DNA of 5,120 nucleotides from Boseongicola sp. SB0675_bin_26. GTDB lineage: Bacteria; Pseudomonadota; Alphaproteobacteria; Rhodobacterales; Rhodobacteraceae. Every line of letters begins with the position of its first letter. Position 1 is the stretch's first letter. The notes beneath the pieces were generated by a model that was not told the origin of the DNA, did not search any database, and saw nothing but the letters and a program-made list of their open reading frames with translations. Location of the stretch: the NCBI GenBank assembly GCA_009843725.1, contig VYCX01000255.1, positions 1-5,120 on the forward strand, in the 5' to 3' direction. The translations under genes and the position numbers were made by a program. Positions 1 through 5,120 of this stretch are shown here, piece after piece.

Positions 1-1
1 C

Positions 2-55
2 CTCCTGCTCGTGTCATCTGTCGCTTTGATAGCAACTATTGTTACAGAAGACTAG
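2..55 (+). other. Possible 3' tail of a membrane-protein gene at the window edge
   Basis: Frame 2 from the window edge reads 17 codons, LLLVSSVALIATIVTED, then a TAG at 53-55. The first 14 residues are strongly hydrophobic, as in a C-terminal transmembrane helix followed by a short polar tail. The stretch is about 45% GC by hand count over nt 1-60, lower than the neighbouring genes. It ends almost exactly where demethylase homology begins in frame 1. It could be the end of another gene joined to the truncated demethylase, or chance. Seventeen codons cannot identify a family, so this is only a hint about the junction. Confidence 0.15.
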
Positions 56-744
56 TTCAGTGTGGCAGCCGCGCCTATGCCACCAACACCCTTGAGTCCG
101 GCTGGATCCCGTCGCCGCTTCCGGGCATCTACACAGGCGACGGAATGCTTGCTGACTATCGCGACTGGCTCGGGGCCGACAGCTACGAGGCTACTGGCGC
201 GATTGGCGGCTCCTTCGTTTCTGACAATGTCGAAGACTACTACGTCAACCCGTTCGAACTCGGATACGACTTCTACATCGGCTGGAAGAAGAGCGACTTC
301 GTCGGCAAGGACGCACTTGCGTCAATGAAAGACGCACCCACCAATCGCAAGAAGGCCACGTTCGAGTGGAACCGCGAAGACGTCCTCAACGTGATCGCTT
401 CGGCCTTCGAGGCTGGCGCGCCACAAAAATGGATTGATTTCCCCATGGTGAACTACGCCTCTTCCAGCGCCGACATGCTCTTGCAGGACGACAAAATGGT
501 CGGCATGAGCAGGTTCACCAGCTACAGCGGGAACGAACGCTGCGTGCTGTCGGTGGTCGTGGTCGATCAGGATGTCGAGATAGGGGATGTCCTGACGCTA
601 AAGTGGGGCGAACCGGAACCGACGCGAAAGACCTCGACCGAACCGCATCGCCAGGCCGATATCCGGGTGCGGGTGTCGCCGACGCCCTTTGCCAGCGAGG
701 CGCGCGAAAACTACGCGGAAAGCTGGCGGACCAGAAGCGCCTGA
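52..744 (+). pseudogene. C-terminal half of a LigM/DesA-like THF-dependent demethylase (GcvT-type aminomethyltransferase), 5'-truncated
   Basis: Frame 1 is open from nt 1, but family-like sequence begins only at LVQCGSRAY (52-78). It continues through NTLESGWIPSPLPGIYTGD, SYEATGAIGGSFVSDNVEDYYVNP and a GcvT_C-like barrel at roughly nt 346-620. It closes with TRKTSTEPHRQ and a family-typical tail, ARENYAESWR, before TGA at 742-744. As I recall them, these blocks match LigM, the vanillate/3-O-methylgallate O-demethylase that passes the methyl group to tetrahydrofolate; DmdA and GcvT are more distant relatives. LigM-type proteins have about 460-470 residues, and only about 230 are here. The residues encoded by nt 1-48 do not fit the region expected before GSRAY, so the N-terminal half is missing rather than merely out of view. 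An ATG at 145 lies inside a conserved block and is unlikely to be a natural start. The remnant should lack much of the folate and substrate pocket and is probably inactive. Family assignment is fairly sure; the substrate is not known. Confidence 0.68.
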
Positions 745-761
745 AACCATGGACAGCGGGG

Positions 762-794
762 CCCATGCCAGGAGTGCGACACGCTCGGCATGGG
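762..794 (+). terminator. Strong hairpin just downstream of the demethylase remnant, possible terminator
   Basis: CCCATGCC (762-769) pairs perfectly with GGCATGGG (787-794). Inside it, GAGTG (772-776) pairs with CGCTC (782-786), including one G-T wobble, leaving a CGACA loop and a two-base bulge. This gives about 13 base pairs beginning 18 nt after the stop codon at 742-744, a typical place for a terminator. The sequence after it (GTTGGTTCGT) is only mildly T-rich, so a classical intrinsic terminator is not certain. The right arm overlaps the candidate group II intron start at 774, so the two readings compete. Confidence 0.35.
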
Positions 795-1180
795 GTTGGT
801 TCGTCGACCAGGCTTCAAGCCCTTGCGTGGAGTGACGATGCGTCGATGGACTTCGCACAGGCGGGTTCGACCCGGTTGAAACGAGAATTGGCGTGCAAAC
901 CGTTCCCTCGGGGCGGAGTGGCCGGAGTCTTTTCCTGAACGGGGGGTCGATCCGGGGATCAGCCGGGATCTTTGGGCTTCGCAGCTCGCGGTCCGAAAGG
1001 CCGTGCGGTCCGGTGCGGGCGAGTCTTGTGGCGACCGCAGGATTCGGCCGTGTCGAAATCCCGGCATGTGGCTGGCGAACCTGTGGTGCCGCCGGTCGGA
1101 GAATGTGGAGCGTCAGAGCGGCTGCTGGCAGGTGGACGAGATTCTGGACGCCCGGCCGAGCGGCTGCGTTGACGAGTGGA
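774..1180 (+). mobile_element. Candidate remnant of a group II intron 5' region (domain I), no reverse transcriptase
   Basis: GTGCGAC at 774-780 matches the conserved 5' end of group II introns (GUGYG), and GCTCGGCATGGG follows closely, as in many bacterial introns. A series of short hairpins comes next: TGGT/ACCA at 797-810, GACG/CGTC at 834-844, CGGGT/ACCCG at 862-874, and GGATTCG/CGAAATCC at 1040-1061 with one bulged base and a 7-nt loop. The stretch around 1073-1110 (GCGAACCTGTGGTG, then CGGAGAATGTGG) resembles late domain I of bacterial introns as I remember them. Several reading frames cross the region, but none gives a recognisable protein. No domain V hairpin with a GAAA loop and no maturase/RT gene is present, so any intron is cut off at its 3' side. 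The right boundary is a guess. The motif and hairpins are seen directly; the family assignment is inferred from memory. Confidence 0.33.
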
Positions 1181-1274
1181 CCAGCGCCGCGGCACTCGTT
1201 CAGTGCGTTGGCACCGGCCTGTCCGACGGCCCTGTACATCAGTGCTTCCGCCATCTGACCATTGAGCCAATCAC
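1181..1274. other. Gene-free remainder of the convergent intergenic region
   Basis: This is the end of the roughly 530-nt interval between the demethylase remnant and the stop codon of the minus-strand MmgE/PrpD gene. I find no convincing coding sequence, tRNA or repeat. No clear T-tailed terminator for the minus-strand operon is visible here; GGCC and GGCCTGTCCGACGGCC-type short pairings around 1216-1231 are weak. It may belong to the same degraded element as the sequence to its left. Confidence 0.4.
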
Positions 1275-2720
1275 CTATCGGTCCGAAACCAGGCCGAAGA
1301 CACGAGCCGCACACTCGACGGACTCGAGTTCCGCCAAATGCGTGGCAAGGTCGTTCTGGTTTTGCGCCGGGACCGTGGAACCCGCACAATCACGAAACTT
1401 CCCGCAGATTTCATCCCAGGTCATCGGATTGGCGGGACCGCCGCGATAGCTGGACGCGGAAGACTGCTGAAGGGTCCGGCCGTCCTTCGTGACGAGCGAG
1501 ATGTCGAAGACGACCCTGTCCTTCCCGAGCGCGACGATCTCGGGCGAGACTTCGGTACTGACCCGCCGTTGCATTGCCTGGACGGCGGAGGAGGTGACGA
1601 AGTCATCGGAGAATTCGGCAAGTCCCGCTTTCCGGCGGAGCACCATCGCGGCCATCTGAAAGGGCACGCAGAACTTTGCCTCCAGCGCGTCGGTGGCATG
1701 CGCGACCCGCAGGGGTCCGGGGGCAATGACGTTGGCGCCGGTCTTGACGTGAATGCTCTCGACCACGCCGGGTTCAATGTCGTGCTCGGAAACAAGCTTC
1801 TGCATCGCATCCATGCCGGCATGGCCGACAACGCCGCATGGGTAGGGCTTGATCGACGGGCCGGGATCGATGATCGCAAACGGGGAGCCCAGCCGTGGCA
1901 CAAGCCGCGCGCTGTCAAAGCCTCCGCCAAATGCCTCGAAGAACCCGCGTCCGCCTTCAAGCGCGTCTGCCGGACCGTCGAACCCAAGGCTCGCCAGCCG
2001 TGCCGCCGTGATGCCGGATTCTGCCGCGCGACCCATGTTGAGTGGCTTTGACATCGTGCCGAGGTTGACACCGAGACCTGCGGCCATGGTCGCGGCGATC
2101 GCGATGGAGTTGCAGACCTGGATTTCGGTTAGCCCCATGACTTTGCCGGCGGCGATGACGGAGCCGAAAGCGCCGATCGTGCCGCTGGAATGAAAGCCTC
2201 GGCCGCCGGCGAAGTGGTCGGGATGGATGGCTTCGGCGATCTTTACCTGAACGTCGAAGCCCAGGATGAAGGCGGTCAGGAAGTCGGCGCCGGAGGCTTG
2301 GCACTGTTCCGCCAGGGCCAGGCAGGCGCAAAGCGGCTGCATGGTAGGGTGAATGAGAACCGAACGGTCGCCCTCGGTCGAAAGTGCGGAGTCATCGTAG
2401 TCGAGTGCGTGTCCGGCGACGCCATTGGCCAATGCCGCAAGATGGGCCGGCGCAGAGATTGATTCCGCGCCCACGGTGCGGGCCTCCGGGACGCCGCCGA
2501 CGGCGCGGACGTAGTCGCGGGCAATGCGGGCGCAGGGCTCGGTCGATCCCGCGATCATGACTCCCGTGCCGTCAAGGATGCAACGCTTGGCGAGTTCGAC
2601 GGATTCTGCCGGCAAGCTTTCATACGCGGTTTCTGTGACGAAGCGGGAGATTGCCCGCGTTGCCCCGACATGCGCTGAGGCGTGACTTGCCTCGTCGATG
2701 CTGATCTCTTCGTCCGACAA
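1275..2720 (-). CDS. MmgE/PrpD family protein (first paralogue, last gene of operon)
   Basis: This 481-residue protein has the usual length for the MmgE/PrpD superfamily, which includes 2-methylcitrate dehydratase, cis-aconitate decarboxylase and iminodisuccinate epimerase. Visible blocks are the N-terminal helical motif ESLPAESVELAKRCILDG (about 34-51), ANGVAGHALDYDDS (98-111, with Asp107 and Asp109-110), IHP with His124, GFHSSGTIGAFGSVIAAGK (175-193, His177), GTMSKPLNMGRAAESG (221-236, Lys225), IKPYPCGVVGHAGMDA (290-305, Lys291 and His300) and AKF (348-350). The Asp, His, His, Lys and final His expected near the active site are all present. The His usually following KPL is Asn here. The start is a TTG at 2718-2720: an in-frame TGA lies two codons upstream and no ATG occurs before the conserved helix. 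The preceding gene ends 15 nt upstream and the Shine-Dalgarno is weak, which suggests coupled translation. The stop is TAG at 1275-1277. A cytoplasmic enzyme is expected; whether it is a dehydratase, decarboxylase or epimerase is not decided by sequence. Confidence 0.9.
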   Translation of the reverse strand: MSDEEISIDEASHASAHVGATRAISRFVTETAYESLPAESVELAKRCILDGTGVMIAGSTEPCARIARDYVRAVGGVPEARTVGAESISAPAHLAALANGVAGHALDYDDSALSTEGDRSVLIHPTMQPLCACLALAEQCQASGADFLTAFILGFDVQVKIAEAIHPDHFAGGRGFHSSGTIGAFGSVIAAGKVMGLTEIQVCNSIAIAATMAAGLGVNLGTMSKPLNMGRAAESGITAARLASLGFDGPADALEGGRGFFEAFGGGFDSARLVPRLGSPFAIIDPGPSIKPYPCGVVGHAGMDAMQKLVSEHDIEPGVVESIHVKTGANVIAPGPLRVAHATDALEAKFCVPFQMAAMVLRRKAGLAEFSDDFVTSSAVQAMQRRVSTEVSPEIVALGKDRVVFDISLVTKDGRTLQQSSASSYRGGPANPMTWDEICGKFRDCAGSTVPAQNQNDLATHLAELESVECAARVFGLVSDR

Positions 2721-2735
2721 CGTTCAACCCACGGC

Positions 2736-4109
2736 TCAGGCAGCCTCGGCTCTTGTGCTGCAGGCCGAGACCAGCTCTTCCATATTGAATTCCCGGGTCA
2801 GGACAAGGTCGATCAATGCACTCGCGCCGCTGCCCATTGTCGGTTCCAGGATGTCCGCCGCCTTCGCCGCCACTTCCTCGGGCAGCATCGGGTCGTCCGG
2901 GGTTCCACGCACGACCTTCGCTTGATGGCGATGCCTCTCCCCGTTCGTCATGGTGAATTCGACGACGGATTGCCGCTCCGGCCGGGCTTTGGCGAGATCG
3001 TCTTCCGCGACGAGGTGGATTTTCTTGCGCAGCCCCAGAACGTCCCGGTCGGACATGCGGCTTTTGTCGTGGGAACTGGCGAAGGTCACGCGTCCATCCA
3101 GCAGGGCCACGGCGACAAGATGCTGGCAGCAAACTGCCGGCATCTGCCGGTCGTCGACGACGTGAATGCGGTTCGAAGGCAGGTGGACGACCACTTCGGA
3201 AATCGTTGCCGGATCGAAGCTCTTGCCGCCGAAGATTGCCTCGACGGCATCGAGAACCGACTGGATCGGGGAACCTGCCGACCACTTCTTTATGGTTGCG
3301 CCTTCGATTTCGAACCGGGTACCCAGTTCGTCGGCAAGCGCCGCCGGGTTTGCGACTTCGGCATAGGCCGCGAGGTACCCGTTCTCGCCGGTCAACGGAA
3401 GGCTGGGCGCCGTCATGCCGGCCTTGGCGAGCATGGCCGCAAAGACGCCGTTGCGGGCGGCCTTTGCGCCAAAGTCGAAGGATTTCTCGATGTGGTCGGG
3501 ATCACGGTTCCAGTAGGACAGGCCCGAAGCCTGCTGCACGGTCACCGACAGGAGTGATTCGGATTCGAACGGCGTGAGCCCCATTAGCGCGCCCGAGCTG
3601 GCGGCGGCACCGAAGAGCGCGCCGAAGGAATGCGTGGAGATCGCCGTTGTGCGCGGGTTGGAGAACCCGAGCGCAATCGTGGATCGCGCGCCGATGTCGT
3701 AGCCAAGCACGATGGCTTTCAGCAAGTCTTTGCCGGAGGTGTCGAAGCGTTCCGCCACCGCCAGCGCTGCAGGAACAACGGCACAGCCCGGGTGGAACCG
3801 TCCACGGACGTGGCTGTCGTCGGTTTCACCGGCGTGAGCCGCCATCGCATTGGCGAACGCGGCGCATTCCAGGCTCACCTGCTGGCTTGTTCCTAGCAAG
3901 GTTGCGTCCGCGCCGACGCCTGATTCCGATGCCAATCGAAAGCCGAAGTCGCCCGCAGGCAGGTTTCGCCCGGAAATGATGGCCGCGAGCGTGTCCAGAA
4001 GGTGGCAGCGCGCACGCGCAAGAACGGATGCCGGAATTTCCGCTTCGAGCGCGCCAGCGATGTAGTCGGCGACGTCGCGCTCGACCGACCCGTTTTCTCC
4101 GTTGTTCAT
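2736..4109 (-). CDS. MmgE/PrpD family protein (second, divergent paralogue)
   Basis: This 457-residue protein shows the MmgE/PrpD layout: DYIAGALEAEIPASVLARARCHLLDTLA at the N-terminus (about 15-42), ANAMAAHAGETDDSH (86-100, Asp97-98), FHPGCAVVPAALAVAE (105-120, His106), STHSFGALFGAAASSGALMGL (158-178, His160), EKSFDFGAKAARNG (208-221, Lys209) and IKKWSAGSPIQSVLDA (273-288). In the last block the His found in its neighbour (KPYP...H) aligns with Gln283, and the KPLH-type position is KSFD. This marks a different MmgE/PrpD subgroup, not a recent duplicate. The start is ATG at 4107-4109, preceded by a good ribosome binding site. The stop is TGA at 2736-2738, 15 nt before the next gene. The Ldh2-family gene ends 27 nt upstream, so all three form one transcription unit. 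No signal peptide or membrane segment is visible. Family membership is firm; reaction and substrate are not. Confidence 0.9.
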   Translation of the reverse strand: MNNGENGSVERDVADYIAGALEAEIPASVLARARCHLLDTLAAIISGRNLPAGDFGFRLASESGVGADATLLGTSQQVSLECAAFANAMAAHAGETDDSHVRGRFHPGCAVVPAALAVAERFDTSGKDLLKAIVLGYDIGARSTIALGFSNPRTTAISTHSFGALFGAAASSGALMGLTPFESESLLSVTVQQASGLSYWNRDPDHIEKSFDFGAKAARNGVFAAMLAKAGMTAPSLPLTGENGYLAAYAEVANPAALADELGTRFEIEGATIKKWSAGSPIQSVLDAVEAIFGGKSFDPATISEVVVHLPSNRIHVVDDRQMPAVCCQHLVAVALLDGRVTFASSHDKSRMSDRDVLGLRKKIHLVAEDDLAKARPERQSVVEFTMTNGERHRHQAKVVRGTPDDPMLPEEVAAKAADILEPTMGSGASALIDLVLTREFNMEELVSACSTRAEAA

Positions 4110-4114
4110 CCAGA

Positions 4115-4122
4115 TCCCCCTC
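4115..4122 (-). promoter_or_regulatory. Ribosome binding site of the second MmgE/PrpD gene
   Basis: On the minus strand GAGGGGGA lies five bases before the ATG at 4107-4109, giving a purine-rich Shine-Dalgarno element at normal spacing. It supports that ATG over internal starts. It sits inside the 27-nt gap after the dehydrogenase gene, which is too short for a separate promoter and terminator. Confidence 0.6.
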
Positions 4123-4136
4123 GCGCGGATGCAACC

Positions 4137-5120
4137 CTAGAACGGGGCGGCGATCCCCAGTTCCGCAGCCTTGTGGCGCAGCTCTTCAGCGGTGTTCTTC
4201 GGCAAACGAATGCCGTCCCGGCGCAACCTGGCGTCTGACAGCGCCTCGATCTCTCCGGGGTAGTATATTTCGTCAACTTCCGGCTGGAGTGGCGTTGCCT
4301 TCAATTCGCCGATCAATTTCTCCATGTCCGCCTCGAAATCCTCCGTTGGCCGAATCGCCTTGATGTCGATCGCGAGAACAAGATGGCCTGCCCCGCTGAC
4401 GCCGTCCGGCACGTATGGGCCAACAACCGAACTGCCAAACCGGCTGCCGGGCAGAATCCCTGACAGCACGTCCATGACTGTCGAGATGGCGTACCCCTTG
4501 TGACCCGCCATGGGCAAAATGGTGCCGGCGATGCCTGCCGCCGGATCAGTGGTCGCGTTGCCGTCCGCATCCATGGCCCAACCGTCCGGGATGCGTTCAT
4601 TGCGCTGACGGGCCAGGTAGAGCTTTCCGCGGGCAACGGCAGTGTTCGCGATGTCCAGCATCATGGGCGCATGGCGTCCTGCCGGGGCGGCCCAGGACCA
4701 CGGGTTCGTCCCGACCCGCCTTTCCTTGCCGCCCCAGGGGGCCATCGCCGGGCTCGCATTGGTCGAGATGAAGCCGACGCACCCGGCAAGGGCGGCCAGT
4801 CTCGTGAAATACATCGCCGTCCCGAAATGTCCCGAGTTTCGCACGGCGACCGTGCCGATGCCGAATTCCCTCGACAGCGCGATCGCCTTGGACATTGCCG
4901 AATGCGCAACCACCTGACCCAGGCCGCCCTGGCCATCCATGGTCGCGATCGCGCCGAAGCCGCCGTCCGTCAGCGGCTCAGCGTTCCCGCTCACGGCGCC
5001 GCTCTTCAGCCGCTCCGCGTACCAGAAGAGACGCATCACGCCATGGGACTGGTGACCCCATAGATCTGCCTGAACCAATGTATCAGCGACAATGTCTGCA
5101 GCTTGGCCATTCACTCCAAG
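4137..5120 (-). CDS. Ldh2-family NAD(P)-dependent malate/L-lactate (2-hydroxyacid) dehydrogenase, N-terminus beyond window
   Basis: The protein belongs to the malate/L-lactate dehydrogenase (Ldh2) family, which includes YbiC, ureidoglycolate dehydrogenase AllD and sulfolactate dehydrogenase ComC; these interconvert 2-hydroxy and 2-oxo acids with NAD(P). Numbering from the GTG at 5112-5114, visible motifs are ADLWGHQSHGVMRL (16-29, with the conserved SHG His24), MDGQGGLGQ (59-67), VRNSGHFGTAMYF (91-103, His96), NASPAMAPWGGKERRVGTNP (119-138), MLDIANTAVARGK (152-164), IPDGWAMDADGNATTDP (175-191) and PMAGHKGYAISTVMDVLSG (201-219). The reading frame stays open through nt 5120, and the family normally has about 20 more residues before this point, so the GTG is probably internal and the gene continues beyond the window. 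The stop is TAG at 4137-4139. It is the most upstream operon gene visible and shares a transcript with the two MmgE/PrpD genes. Family is sure; substrate is not. Confidence 0.88.
   Translation of the reverse strand, partial: LGVNGQAADIVADTLVQADLWGHQSHGVMRLFWYAERLKSGAVSGNAEPLTDGGFGAIATMDGQGGLGQVVAHSAMSKAIALSREFGIGTVAVRNSGHFGTAMYFTRLAALAGCVGFISTNASPAMAPWGGKERRVGTNPWSWAAPAGRHAPMMLDIANTAVARGKLYLARQRNERIPDGWAMDADGNATTDPAAGIAGTILPMAGHKGYAISTVMDVLSGILPGSRFGSSVVGPYVPDGVSGAGHLVLAIDIKAIRPTEDFEADMEKLIGELKATPLQPEVDEIYYPGEIEALSDARLRRDGIRLPKNTAEELRHKAAELGIAAPF

Noticed and set aside
145..744. A complete 199-residue protein starting at ATG 145
   Set aside because: Conserved demethylase sequence extends at least 84 nt upstream in the same frame, so the ATG is internal to a longer protein.
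861..877. GGGTTCGACCC, resembling a tRNA T-arm
   Set aside because: The flanking bases do not form the 5-bp T-stem with a 7-nt loop, and there is no acceptor, D or anticodon arm nearby. It is better read as a simple hairpin.
947..976. Repeated GATC-containing short palindromes (GATCCGGGGATC)
   Set aside because: The arms are only 4-5 bases and are not repeated elsewhere in the window; no sign of a regulatory or recombination site.
598..1389. Minus-strand open frame (about 263 codons) covering the intergenic interval
   Set aside because: It overlaps the C-terminal coding sequence of both neighbours, is rich in Arg and Pro as expected of non-coding GC-rich frames, and matches no family I recognise.
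1338..2051. Plus-strand open frame (about 237 codons) opposite the first MmgE/PrpD gene
   Set aside because: It is a shadow of the conserved minus-strand coding sequence, with no family-like motifs.
2682..3557. Long plus-strand open frame (about 290 codons) opposite the second MmgE/PrpD gene
   Set aside because: It runs antisense to a gene with clear family motifs over its whole length. Its translation has no recognisable domain; such frames are common in high-GC DNA.

Overview
The window is GC-rich and gene-dense. Its gene content (a LigM/GcvT-type demethylase relative, MmgE/PrpD proteins and an Ldh2-family oxidoreductase) suggests a proteobacterium, most likely an alphaproteobacterium of the Rhizobiales or Rhodobacterales type. 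That placement is inferred from gene families only; there is no rRNA or marker gene here.

Left part (1-744, + strand): the C-terminal half of a tetrahydrofolate-dependent demethylase/aminomethyltransferase of the LigM/DesA (GcvT-like) family. Recognisable family sequence begins abruptly at about nt 52-61. The first ~55 nt are visibly less GC-rich and do not encode the expected preceding family residues, so this looks like a gene truncated by a rearrangement.

Middle (745-1274): about 530 nt without a convincing protein gene. It opens with a strong hairpin 18 nt after the demethylase stop. From about nt 774 it carries a GTGCGAC motif and a run of short hairpins resembling domain I of a bacterial group II intron. 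I see no reverse transcriptase and no domain V, so at most this is a 5' intron remnant.

Right part (1275-5120, - strand): a tight three-gene operon read right to left. It starts with an Ldh2-family NAD(P)-dependent 2-hydroxyacid dehydrogenase whose N-terminus lies beyond the window. A 27-nt gap leads to an MmgE/PrpD protein, and a 15-nt gap leads to a second, clearly divergent MmgE/PrpD protein with a TTG start. Any promoter would lie beyond nt 5120. The operon converges on the broken demethylase gene.

The operon is plausibly a small catabolic module: a dehydrogenase acting on a 2-hydroxy acid (or the reverse reduction), plus two MmgE/PrpD enzymes that dehydrate, decarboxylate or epimerise a carboxylic acid. 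The substrate cannot be read from the sequence. The two MmgE/PrpD proteins differ at conserved active-site positions, so they probably do different chemistry or act as a pair. No CRISPR array, tRNA, rRNA, complete IS or phage gene was seen.
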